16,316 nt of DNA from NCBI GenBank assembly GCA_020434085.1, contig JAGRBM010000284.1, positions 1 to 16,316 on the forward strand, in the 5' to 3' direction. Positions 1-6,803 of this stretch are shown here, piece by piece (the first letter of the stretch is position 1; each line of letters starts with the position of its first letter). Under the pieces are notes generated by a model. That model ran no database searches. It was not told where the DNA came from and saw only the letters and a program-made list of their open reading frames with translations. Made by a program: the position numbers and the translations under genes. This DNA comes from Chrysiogenia bacterium (GTDB taxonomy: Bacteria; JAGRBM01).

Positions 1-132
1 GAGCGCATGGAAAAAGACGGAATCGTCGGCCCCTCCGACGGCGTGCGCCCGCGCGAGGTGCTGGTGACCGAGACCCAGATCGAGGCGCTCTTCGGGGGCG
101 AGGGATCGAGCCAGTCGAGCGAAGTGGCGTAG
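1..132 (+). CDS. ftsK: DNA translocase FtsK, C-terminal end (partial)
   Basis: The reading frame is open from the first base and gives 43 residues before a TAG stop. The start ERMEKDGIVGPSDGVRPREV is the characteristic end of the winged-helix gamma domain of FtsK/SpoIIIE translocases, the domain that reads the polar guide sequences on DNA. FtsK pumps chromosome ends through the division septum and activates XerCD recombination at dif. The last ten or so residues (Gly/Ser-rich) are a variable tail. The rest of the gene lies to the left of the window. The downstream orphan gene begins 10 bases after the stop, and its ribosome binding site overlaps this stop codon. The identification rests on a short but highly conserved segment. 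Confidence 0.85.
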   Translation, partial: ERMEKDGIVGPSDGVRPREVLVTETQIEALFGGEGSSQSSEVA

Positions 133-142
133 GGATTGCTTT

Positions 143-949
143 GTGGCCCAGGTTGTTAGGCTGAATCTGGATCAGCTTCGAGAGTCAGGGCTTACCGGTT
201 GTCGTAGAGCCGCTGCTTTTGCTGGTTTGGTCGTCAATGCGGCTCGGGATGCGAATTTTCGCAGTATCGAACTTGCGCCGTTTACCCATCTGGAAATTAT
301 TCCAGTAGAGAAATTCACCGGTGACCTGCTTCATACCTGCAAGTCAGAATTTGAAAGGTGGGGGCTTCGCAACTGTGTAAGAGAACTATTCGAGCGGCAT
401 TCCCTATTCATGGATGCTGTGCATCGCAATATTCTGCTCGTCGAACAAGTGAAGAGTGGCGTGACGCAGAAAGCAGCTGTCGAAGCTCAACGGCAATTCG
501 CGAATCGAACAAGCATTGCTGATAAATCGAAGTGGCTTTCCAAAGAATTCGATGTTCAGTCGCAACGACCAGAGTATTTATCGGCGATTAATCTGGCTCG
601 GGTCTGCATTACGCATCGCGGGTCGATCGTTGGGGAAGAAGACCTGAATAGTGGAAAACACTTGATTCTTCGTTGGTTCGCGTTTGAGGAAGTTATTGTC
701 CTTCCTGATGGTAAAGAACTGAATCTATGGGCGTCGGAGGGGCATGTCTTTGACGGTGAATCGCCAATCGCGCTGAAATTTCTCGAGAAAGAACTTCGTT
801 TCGAGGTTGGCCAGACTTTCGATCTTGGCCCACGCGAAGTGCAAGAATTGGTCATCTACTTCACGAACGAAGTTAAGTCGCTCGTCGTCTCACTGGCGGA
901 CTTCATGAGGAAACGTGGCGCCGAACTGGAGAGTCCCCGGCAGGGGTAA
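143..949 (+). CDS. Orphan hypothetical protein, possible HEPN-like C-terminal motif
   Basis: This 268-residue soluble protein has no signal peptide or membrane segment, and I do not recognise the family with certainty. The start is GTG at 143, with AGGGA at 131-135 as ribosome binding site (7-base spacing, overlapping the ftsK stop). Around residues 147-161 the segment NLARVCITHRGSIVG has an RX4H arrangement (R153, H158) followed by a glycine. This resembles the RNxxxH catalytic motif of HEPN RNases, except that Val replaces the usual Asn after Arg. The remainder is predicted mixed helix, with a charged region at 100-140 and a beta-rich region at 170-225. Codon use is visibly more AT-rich than in every neighbour, which suggests horizontal acquisition. 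It is wedged between ftsK and the 3' end of tRNA-Cys with 4 bases to spare. If HEPN-like it could act in RNA cleavage or defence; this is inference only. Confidence 0.75.
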   Translation: MAQVVRLNLDQLRESGLTGCRRAAAFAGLVVNAARDANFRSIELAPFTHLEIIPVEKFTGDLLHTCKSEFERWGLRNCVRELFERHSLFMDAVHRNILLVEQVKSGVTQKAAVEAQRQFANRTSIADKSKWLSKEFDVQSQRPEYLSAINLARVCITHRGSIVGEEDLNSGKHLILRWFAFEEVIVLPDGKELNLWASEGHVFDGESPIALKFLEKELRFEVGQTFDLGPREVQELVIYFTNEVKSLVVSLADFMRKRGAELESPRQG

Positions 950-953
950 AAAG

Positions 954-1028
954 TGGAGGCGGCGGAGGGAATCGAACCCTCGATCACGATTTTGCAGACC
1001 GCTCCCTTAGCCACTTGGGTACGCCGCC
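954..1028 (-). tRNA. tRNA-Cys (GCA)
   Basis: Read on the minus strand, the sequence folds into a full cloverleaf. The acceptor stem GGCGGCG (1028-1022) pairs with CGCCGCC (964-958), followed by discriminator T and an encoded CCA (956-954). The T arm is GAGGG-TTCGATT-CCCTC (981-965). The anticodon loop CTGCAAA carries GCA, the cysteine anticodon, on a stem containing two G-U pairs. The D arm carries AAGTGGCTAAGGG. The encoded CCA ends 4 bases from the stop of the convergent orphan gene, so this is a typical edge for integrated DNA. Confidence 0.95.
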
Positions 1029-1049
1029 CCTGAAGTGTTGGGACTGGGG

Positions 1050-1078
1050 TATCTATCCAATCCCACTGGGGAATTCAA
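1050..1078 (-). promoter_or_regulatory. Candidate sigma70-type promoter for tRNA-Cys
   Basis: On the minus strand a -35-like TTGAAT (1078-1073) and a -10-like TAGATA (1055-1050) are separated by 17 bases. They lie about 20-50 bases upstream of the mature tRNA 5' end at 1028. The matches to consensus are partial (TTGA conserved; -10 weak), so the position and spacing are the main support. Confidence 0.35.
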
Positions 1079-1157
1079 TACTTTGTCACAATTCGTAGGG
1101 GGGCCTTGGGGGGCTCTCAATGCCGTCGGAGGAGCATGGGCCATCCGCACATCTCAG

Positions 1158-1189
1158 CGTGCACGTGCTCGTGCAGGTGCACGTGCACG
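1158..1189. repeat. Strong hairpin in the 1029-1269 gene-free stretch
   Basis: CGTGCACGTGC (1158-1168) and GCACGTGCACG (1179-1189) form a perfect 11-bp inverted repeat around a 10-base spacer. Each arm is itself rich in alternating GTGCAC. It lies about 80 bases beyond the stop codon of the DUF3467 gene (minus strand) and about 130 bases upstream of tRNA-Cys. There is no T-run on either side, so it is not a classical rho-independent terminator. Nothing else recognisable was seen between 1079 and 1269. Confidence 0.6.
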
Positions 1190-1269
1190 ATTCGGAGTCG
1201 GGAGTGACACGGACGGGCGAGGCCGACTTCGTGTGCATGAAGCTGCAGGACGTCTCCCGGACCCTGCCT

Positions 1270-1572
1270 TCAGTTCACGTCCATGTCGCTCGGGGAGACC
1301 GGCGCGGGGGTCTGGACGATGGGCCCGTGTTTTTCCTCGTAGCGCGAGACGTTTTCCTGCAGCGCGTTCAGGAGGCGCTTGGCGTGCGCGGGGGTGAGCG
1401 CCACCCGCGAGAGCAGCTTGCCGTAGCGCGTGCGGGCGTGGACGAAGAGAAAGTCGACCAGGAATGTGTCGTCGGAGTGCTCGATCGTGGCCATGTTGGA
1501 GAACTTCGGTTCGGCGCTCTCGCCGTCCTGCTGGAGCTTGATCTGGAGCTGCTGGGGTTTCTTCTGGCTCAT
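1270..1572 (-). CDS. DUF3467 family protein
   Basis: This 100-residue small soluble protein matches the DUF3467 pattern closely. It has a FSNMATIEHSDDTFLVDFLF segment (residues 24-43) and the conserved SRVALTPAHAKRLLNALQEN block (55-74), then a polar Pro/Ser tail. Family members are found in many phyla and have no established function. The reading frame continues upstream through an intergenic repeat, but the ATG at 1572 is the likely start: it has GGAGG at 1582-1578 with 5-base spacing, and family conservation starts there. It is separated from the upstream SDR by a REP-like inverted repeat and may be transcribed with that SDR or alone. Confidence 0.88.
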   Translation of the reverse strand: MSQKKPQQLQIKLQQDGESAEPKFSNMATIEHSDDTFLVDFLFVHARTRYGKLLSRVALTPAHAKRLLNALQENVSRYEEKHGPIVQTPAPVSPSDMDVN

Positions 1573-1590
1573 TAGGGCCTCCGGGCTTCG

Positions 1591-1670
1591 TCCTTCGACA
1601 GGCTCAGGACGAACGGTGTGGATGCAACTGGCACCCGGTTGTTCCCGTTCGTCCTGAGCCTGTCGAAGGA
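1591..1670. repeat. REP-like inverted repeat, 26-bp perfect arms
   Basis: The left arm (1591-1616) begins TCCTTCGACAGGCTCAGGAC and is perfectly complementary to the right arm (1645-1670), with a 28-base loop. Each arm also contains its own small hairpin, GTCCT...AGGAC. This motif is widespread in intergenic regions of many bacteria as a dispersed palindromic element of the REP/RAYT type. It ends 8 bases from the ribosome binding site of the DUF3467 gene. A further weak 6-bp hairpin (1680-1696) follows before the SDR stop codon. Confidence 0.85.
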
Positions 1671-1707
1671 TCGAACGGGCCACCCCGTACGGGTGGATTG
1701 AAAAAAC

Positions 1708-2511
1708 TCAGGCTCCCTTGATGGAGTCCTTCATGGCGGCGCCGACGACGCGCGCGGCCAGGTTTCGCGGGGTGAATTTCACGCCCAGCATGCCGATCTT
1801 GTTCATCGCGCCGGGCACGAAGATGACCTTGCTTTGCGCGTAGGCTTTGAGGCCCCGGCGGACGGTTTCCTCGGCGCTGAGCACCAGGAGCTTGTCGGCG
1901 CCGTCGATGCCCACGCCGGCGGCTTCCTGGAATCCCGTGGGGACCGGGCCCGGGCAGAGCGCGCTCACGCGAACGCCGCTGCCGCGCAGTTCTTCGGCCA
2001 CGCCGGAGGTCCAGCTCACGACGAAGGCCTTGGTCGCGCCGTAGGTCGAAAGATAGGGTGTGGGCGGCATGCCGGCCACCGAGGCCACGCTGAGCACCCC
2101 GCCCTTGCGGCGGCTCACCATGCCCGGCAGGAAGTGGCGCGCCAGCACGATGACGGCCTCGGAGTTGAGCCGCACCATCTGGGTCTCGCGCTCGAGGTCG
2201 CACTCGTGGAAGCGCGAGCTGTTTCCAAATCCCGCGTTGTTGATGAGGTGGTCGATGGGGACGCCAAGCGCGTCGACCTTCTTGCAGAGCTCGAGCGCCC
2301 CGCCCGTTGCGGCCAGGTCCTGGGAGACGACTTTCACATCGATGCCGTTGTTTGAGTGCAGCTCGGCGGCCAGCGCCTCGAGCTTGTCGGTGCTGCGGGC
2401 GGTGATGACGAGGTCCGCGCCCATTGCGGCGATTTGGCGGGCGAACTGCTCGCCAAGACCCGAGGAGGCGCCCGTGACAAGTGCGCGTGTGCCCTTGAAT
2501 ATATTGCTCAT
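1708..2511 (-). CDS. SDR family oxidoreductase (NADP-type)
   Basis: This 267-residue classical short-chain dehydrogenase/reductase has cofactor motif TGASSGLG (13-20), NNAG (91-94), Asn116, Ser144 and catalytic Tyr157-xxx-Lys161. The second beta strand ends in VITARST with no acidic residue, so NADP(H) is the likelier cofactor. The substrate cannot be read from sequence. It most resembles the general SDRs near YqjQ/DltE-type acyl or ketone reductases. The ATG at 2511 has AGGAG at 2522-2518 with 6-base spacing; an open extension further upstream has no conserved sequence. It lies just downstream of the terminator of the phosphatase gene and therefore needs its own promoter, in the short 2512-2610 gap. 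Confidence 0.9.
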   Translation of the reverse strand: MSNIFKGTRALVTGASSGLGEQFARQIAAMGADLVITARSTDKLEALAAELHSNNGIDVKVVSQDLAATGGALELCKKVDALGVPIDHLINNAGFGNSSRFHECDLERETQMVRLNSEAVIVLARHFLPGMVSRRKGGVLSVASVAGMPPTPYLSTYGATKAFVVSWTSGVAEELRGSGVRVSALCPGPVPTGFQEAAGVGIDGADKLLVLSAEETVRRGLKAYAQSKVIFVPGAMNKIGMLGVKFTPRNLAARVVGAAMKDSIKGA

Positions 2512-2610
2512 GCCTTGCTCCTGAGGCGGGAACCTGCCCGCTCCGGCGCGGACGCTACCCCGCCCCGGGCCCCTTTGCCAAGGCCCCTGCTCTGCCGGCC
2601 CCGAAAGCAC

Positions 2611-2646
2611 AAAAAAAGAACGGCCCGCCATGGTGGCGGGCCGTTC
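2611..2646 (-). terminator. Rho-independent terminator of the phosphatase gene
   Basis: On the minus strand, GAACGGCCCGCCA (2646-2634) pairs with its complement (2630-2618) around a 3-base loop, and the stem is followed by seven T residues (2617-2611). It starts 22 bases after the stop codon of the purple-acid-phosphatase-like gene. This is the clearest intrinsic terminator in the window. Confidence 0.9.
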
Positions 2647-2668
2647 CCTTTAATAAACCCGGTAAGGC

Positions 2669-3895
2669 TTAGTACTGGACGTTCCAGCTGTCCAGGACCC
2701 ACGTGGCGGTGTTGTCGTCGCCGACTACGCCGTAGGAGGTGAAGCTGGCGCCCGCGCTGGTGAAGTCGCCGACCACGAAGTTCAGCTCCTTGGCGATGGC
2801 GTTGGTGTAGCTGCTCGCGTCGGTGCCCGAGAGCGGGGAACCGCCGCCGCCGGTGACGACGTAGGTAATGCCGTCCTTGGTGGCGCGCTCGTAGTTGTGA
2901 ACGTGGCCGGTCACGACGGTGTCCACACCATACTGCGTGTAGAGCGGGAAGAGGGCGTTGAACTCGCTGTCGACGCCGCCGGCGCCCACGGCCGGGTGGT
3001 GGTGGGAGACGACGATGTGATCGACGTTCGGGTTGCCCGCGGCCGAGGCCAGATCGCTCTGGATGAAGGCGTACTGGGCGGTGCCCGGAGCGAAGGTGTC
3101 GGCGCAGGTCTCGGCGCTGTTGCAGCCGTTGGAGTTGATGACCAGGAAGTGGACGTTCGAGTAGTTGAAGCTGTAGTAGTCGAACGCGCCGTTGCCCGGG
3201 ACCATGAAGTAGCTGTCGAAGTAGGTGTTGCCCGTACCGAGGCTGGCGTCGGAGAGGCCGAAGAACCACGCGAAGTCATGGTTACCGTAGACGGGGTAGA
3301 ACACCGAGTTACCCAGAAGCTGCTTCTCCTGCTTGAAGAAGTTGATGACGTCGTCCTCGTCCTGACCGGCGAAGCCGAAGTCACCGGAGTTGAGATAGAC
3401 GTCGGGGGCGCGGTTCAGAGCGGCCTGCTGGACGGCGCGATGGTCGTCGTCTTCACCGGCTTCAAGGAGCCAGGCTTCAGGGCCGTAACCCTTGCGGGTA
3501 TCGCCGAGCATCACCAGGCGGAAGGGCTCGTTGGTCGAGGCCGGCGAGGTGGTGAAGGAGTTGATCGGGCTGCTCTGGTTGGCCAGCTCGATGCGGTAGT
3601 AGTACTTGCGGTTGGCCTGGAGGCCGTTGATCGTGACCTTGTGGATCTTGATGTCACGCGAGTCGGTGAGGAGAGCCGCGCCCGAGAGGTTGCTCTGGGT
3701 GCCGATGCGGATCTTGCCGGGGTCGGCTTCGGAGTTCTCCCACATGATGTCGATGGAGCTGGTGCTGGCGTTCATCACAACGGGATGGACGCGCAGGGTG
3801 ATCTGGGGCGGATCGTCGCCACCGGCCATGGCCAGCGACGGGACCAAAAGGATTGCTGCGATCATTGCGAGCAGGCTTGCAAAAGGCTTGTTCAT
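2669..3895 (-). CDS. Secreted purple-acid-phosphatase-like metallophosphoesterase
   Basis: This 408-residue exported protein has a signal peptide at residues 1-24 (cleavage after AMA). A fibronectin-III-like N-terminal domain (about 30-118) is followed by a calcineurin-type phosphoesterase domain. The metal ligand motifs are all present: GDTR (131-134), GDFGF (171-175), GNHD (204-207), HHHP (298-301) and GHVHNYER (330-337). This order and the N-terminal FN3 domain are those of purple acid phosphatases, which release phosphate from monoesters outside the cytoplasm. The tyrosine ligand of GDxxY is replaced by Phe175. The ATG at 3895 has AGGAG at 3908-3904 with 8-base spacing. It is monocistronic, with its own terminator. 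The substrate is not determined; it could serve phosphate scavenging or act as a phosphodiesterase. Confidence 0.9.
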   Translation of the reverse strand: MNKPFASLLAMIAAILLVPSLAMAGGDDPPQITLRVHPVVMNASTSSIDIMWENSEADPGKIRIGTQSNLSGAALLTDSRDIKIHKVTINGLQANRKYYYRIELANQSSPINSFTTSPASTNEPFRLVMLGDTRKGYGPEAWLLEAGEDDDHRAVQQAALNRAPDVYLNSGDFGFAGQDEDDVINFFKQEKQLLGNSVFYPVYGNHDFAWFFGLSDASLGTGNTYFDSYFMVPGNGAFDYYSFNYSNVHFLVINSNGCNSAETCADTFAPGTAQYAFIQSDLASAAGNPNVDHIVVSHHHPAVGAGGVDSEFNALFPLYTQYGVDTVVTGHVHNYERATKDGITYVVTGGGGSPLSGTDASSYTNAIAKELNFVVGDFTSAGASFTSYGVVGDDNTATWVLDSWNVQY

Positions 3896-4496
3896 TTTCT
3901 CATCTCCTACCGGGTTCTGAATCTTCTTCTTACGCTTGGTGGTAGCCCCACCTGGGTGCGTTGTGAGGCCCCTTCTCTCAAGGGTTGTGCCAAAGGGCGC
4001 ATTGCAGCATTTTTCGTGCGTGATCAGTGGTAACTCATTGAAATTGCATGACTATTTTATCACTGAAATCTTCCCTCAGGAGCGCGAGCGGGCGCCCTCG
4101 ATGGGGGGAATGCACACTTGGTTTACCTGCGCCGGGGCCAGGCAGCCCTCGCCCGGAACGGGCTGAGAGTGCCGAAATGCGCATTTTGGCGCCGATTCGT
4201 GGGCTGGCATGATCAGAAAGTTCGAAAAAATGAAGGAATTACATCTGGTTATGCGAATACGTCTACCGGGTTTACTCATGTTCGGGCGCGCTGACCGCTG
4301 CGTGTTCGGGTGCGTGCCGGCAAGTCCGCGCCCACACGGAGGCTCCGCGAACTTTTGGCCGCCCGGAGCCCCCGGCACGGGCCTTGCGTAGATGAGGCGA
4401 CATATAAAGGAATCAGCGCGCTTGCACTCACGGCAGTGATCGGGGTACCTCATCCGGAGTACTGCACAACTTCAAACTGGCGCTGGCGGATCATCC
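3896..4496. other. 600-bp gene-free region
   Basis: No open frame here has a credible start, ribosome binding site or recognisable protein. The composition is mixed, with an AT-rich patch at about 4030-4070 that may hold the promoter of the phosphatase gene, though no clear -35/-10 pair was seen. A GCCCG-GAA-CGGGC hairpin at 4151-4163 and a near-palindrome at 4171-4190 lie side by side. A TATAAA at 4403-4408 could be a -10 element for the plus-strand gene at 4497, but no good -35 accompanies it. A small RNA here cannot be excluded. Confidence 0.5.
4171..4190. promoter_or_regulatory. 20-bp near-palindrome, possible operator
   Basis: GCCGAAATGCGCATTTTGGC is symmetric at all but one pair of positions around ATGCGCAT. 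It lies in the intergenic region between the divergent phosphatase gene and the plus-strand cluster. No T-run follows, so a dimeric repressor site fits better than a terminator. No regulator is encoded nearby. Confidence 0.3.
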
Positions 4497-5555
4497 ATGA
4501 GTGAAAAGACCACGCAGCAGGATACGCGCGTGACGCGTACCAGAAAGCTGCTTCTGTCCGGGCTGGGACTGGCCATCGTGCTCAGTCTCTACCTTCTCTA
4601 TCAAACGACGCGGGCGGAGGTGCCTGAGGGACTCAAACCCATGACCCCGGCAAAGGTCGAGACCAAGGAAGAAGTCGCTGCCCGCGCGCGCACCTGGCTC
4701 GAATCCGACGACGCCAATGTCGCTCACCCGGGCGAGCTCCAGTACGCCGAGGGCGAAGTAGAGCCCGAGATGCAGGGCGTGACGCTCACCCCGCGCGGGC
4801 TGAGCCAGGCGGTCGATGAAGAGATCGAGCCCGAGGTGTTGCCCGAACCGCTCTCAGCCGTCCTCGCCGCCGTGGACGCCCCCTTCCGCCGGACCTTCGA
4901 CGCATTCGAATCTTTCTCGGTGAAGATGAGCTTTGTCTTCCTCACTTATCAGCCCGAACTGGGAAACGCCCGCACTGTGGGCAATGTCACCTTCACCAAG
5001 GACGCCCGGCAGAACTGGCATGCGGCCTACGACATCGATACCGACAGCAAGACGAGTTCCTACAACAAGCCGCTCTACAAGAGTCAGTTCTGGCTCATCG
5101 GCAACACGCCCTATGTGCAGCGGCCCGACAAGGCCCCCTCGGTGATCGGCGCCGACTCGCCCGAGGATGACCAGCAACTGCTCAACGAAATCACGAGCAA
5201 CCACATCGAGCTGCTCTCCCACGAGACCCTGCGCCGCTTTGTGCATGAGGCCAAGCGTGCAATCGGCTACAGCGAACCCGGCGTGGATCGCTGGGAGGGA
5301 CGCCCGGCGGACGTCTACCAGGTTGCCCCGCCCCACTACGGCGAGGACGCCCCCGATATTTCGGTCTCCACGCGCACCGGAAGCATCTGGATTGACCGCG
5401 AACTGGGCATCCCGCTCAAGGCGGACCTCTCCTACACCGCGCAGATGACCATTCCCTCGCCCAAGCTCTACACCTACGACACTACGCAGCAGATCACTCT
5501 GGAGATCCTTCAGATTGGCACGGCCCCGCAAGTGGGCGCACCGGAGGTGAAGTAA
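4497..5555 (+). CDS. Membrane-anchored protein, possible LolA-like fold
   Basis: This 352-residue protein has a basic N-terminus (R11-K17) and one hydrophobic segment (18-36), acting as a signal anchor or a signal peptide cleaved after TTRA (40). A low-complexity acidic/Pro linker runs to about residue 120. The C-terminal domain (about 128-340) is beta-rich, with a pattern like LolA/LolB or outer-membrane lipoprotein-sorting folds: SFSVKMSFVF, then GNVTFTKDARQNW, RWEGRPADVYQV, and GSIWIDRELGIPLKADLS. Such folds bind lipid or acyl chains in the periplasm; the assignment is structural inference, not a recognised family. The ATG at 4497 follows GGCGGATC. The TPR gene starts directly after the stop, so the two are very probably co-translated partners. 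Confidence 0.75.
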   Translation: MSEKTTQQDTRVTRTRKLLLSGLGLAIVLSLYLLYQTTRAEVPEGLKPMTPAKVETKEEVAARARTWLESDDANVAHPGELQYAEGEVEPEMQGVTLTPRGLSQAVDEEIEPEVLPEPLSAVLAAVDAPFRRTFDAFESFSVKMSFVFLTYQPELGNARTVGNVTFTKDARQNWHAAYDIDTDSKTSSYNKPLYKSQFWLIGNTPYVQRPDKAPSVIGADSPEDDQQLLNEITSNHIELLSHETLRRFVHEAKRAIGYSEPGVDRWEGRPADVYQVAPPHYGEDAPDISVSTRTGSIWIDRELGIPLKADLSYTAQMTIPSPKLYTYDTTQQITLEILQIGTAPQVGAPEVK

Positions 5556-6800
5556 GTGCGCGCCTTTGTGAGCCTGGTGGCCCTTCTGGCGGTGCTGCTT
5601 GCTGCGCCCGTTGTCCGCGCGCAGGAGGCGGCCGAGACCGCCGCGCCCGCGCGGCAGGCCCTGGCGCTGGATGCCACGGAAAAGGCCGAGTTCTTCGACG
5701 AGGGCGAGCGCCTGTTCGTCGAGGGACAGAAGAAGGAGCTTGAGGGCGACATCGGCGCCGCCTGCGAGATCTACAAGCGCGTGGGCACCGAATTCCCAGA
5801 GAGCATCTCGGCTGCGAGCGCCCTGTTCCAGTGCGCCTTTCTGCATGACCAGCGCGAGTACGACGTGAACACCGCCGCGCCCATGTACCGGCAGGTGCTC
5901 GAGCGCTACCCATCGAGCCGCGTGAGCAAGAAGGCGCAGATCCGCCTGGCCAACCTGGCACCTTTCGAGGGCAAGTGGGCGCAGATGTACACCGAGATCC
6001 AGCGCGTACTGGCGGAAAAGGAAAAGGTCGACATCGCCGACTTCGAGGACAGCCTCTTTGGCATGCTGGAGAAGAACCCCGAGTATCCGGGCGCCGACCA
6101 GCTTCTGTTCTTCCTGGCGCGCACGAGCTTCAAGCAAAAGCGCTACGAACGCTCACGCAAGTTTTTCCTGCAGGTCATTCGCAGCTATCCGGGCACCCAG
6201 TCGGCGGCCTTCGCCTACAAGGGGCTGGGTGATCTCGAGTTCCTCGAAGGCAAGTACGCCCTCTCCACGACTTACTACGATGCAGCGACGGCGGTGGCCG
6301 AGGACCTCGGGATGCCGCCGCCCAGCCCGCTCCAGCGGCGCAAGGCCCACCTCTATGTGGCGCGCTACCGGGTGTTGCTGGGCGTGCTTTCCCTGATGGC
6401 GGTGTGCGGCATGGGGCTCATCTATCTGGCGCCCACGCGCAGGCCGGAGTTCGGCGCGCTGGTGCGCTCCTGGGGGACGAGCTCCCTGCAACTCCTGCCC
6501 CTGTTCGGAATCCTCTACGGCATTGCCTGGTATCTGGTCTCGGACTCCGATCCCTCCAGCGCGCTCAACATCATCGGGCATGAACCACTCTTCGTGGCGA
6601 TGATCTATGCGCTGGTGTGTGTGTCCCTGTTCGTGGGGATGGTCGTGCTGCCCGGAGCCGAGCACCGGCCCGGCGGAAAGGCGATCTTCTGGACGGCCTT
6701 TCCGCTGCTGCTGCTTGGCGCGAATTTCTGCCTGTACTACTGGCTCGATCTGACAATGTATCTCGAATACTCCCTGCTGGGAATGAAACCCAACGGATAG
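5556..6800 (+). CDS. Exported TPR protein with four C-terminal membrane helices
   Basis: This 414-residue protein starts at GTG 5556, directly abutting the previous stop, with GGAGG at 5543-5547. A signal peptide ends at about residue 22 (VVRA|QEA). Tetratricopeptide-like repeats follow at about 60-120 ([22 protein letters not shown]) and 180-245 ([38 protein letters not shown]). This is the YbgF/BamD style of periplasmic TPR. Four hydrophobic helices (about 272-291, 309-328, 344-365, 376-398) end the protein. The TPR domain would lie outside the cytoplasm and scaffold protein contacts, perhaps with the LolA-like partner. The combination of a periplasmic TPR domain with a four-helix membrane domain is not one I can name. 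Three bases separate it from the following SDR. Confidence 0.82.
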   Translation: MRAFVSLVALLAVLLAAPVVRAQEAAETAAPARQALALDATEKAEFFDEGERLFVEGQKKELEGDIGAACEIYKRVGTEFPESISAASALFQCAFLHDQREYDVNTAAPMYRQVLERYPSSRVSKKAQIRLANLAPFEGKWAQMYTEIQRVLAEKEKVDIADFEDSLFGMLEKNPEYPGADQLLFFLARTSFKQKRYERSRKFFLQVIRSYPGTQSAAFAYKGLGDLEFLEGKYALSTTYYDAATAVAEDLGMPPPSPLQRRKAHLYVARYRVLLGVLSLMAVCGMGLIYLAPTRRPEFGALVRSWGTSSLQLLPLFGILYGIAWYLVSDSDPSSALNIIGHEPLFVAMIYALVCVSLFVGMVVLPGAEHRPGGKAIFWTAFPLLLLGANFCLYYWLDLTMYLEYSLLGMKPNG

Positions 6801-6803
6801 AAC

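Noticed and set aside
95-125. Possible attachment-site copy of the tRNA-Cys 3' end (GGCGAGGGATCGAGCC against GGCGGAGGGAATCGAACC)
   Set aside because: The match needs two single-base gaps and a substitution, lies inside the ftsK coding sequence, and no integrase is present. More likely chance in GC-rich DNA.
1573-1683. N-terminal extension of the DUF3467 frame through the palindromic repeat
   Set aside because: The translated residues come from the repeat itself. Family conservation and the ribosome binding site both place the start at 1572.
2897-4033. Long plus-strand open frame opposite the phosphatase
   Set aside because: It is a low-complexity Val/Gly/Ala/Glu-rich shadow of a gene with clear catalytic motifs.
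4160-4172. GGCTGAGAG resembling the first half of a TPP riboswitch
   Set aside because: The second conserved half (GAACCTGA and the closing stem) is missing and no thiamine gene follows.
4076-4453. 125-residue minus-strand frame in the gene-free region
   Set aside because: No ribosome binding site, no domain, unusual composition; cysteines are scattered without pattern.
4854-6137. 427-residue minus-strand open frame
   Set aside because: Antisense to two genes with signal peptides, TPR motifs and good junction spacing; no recognisable domain.
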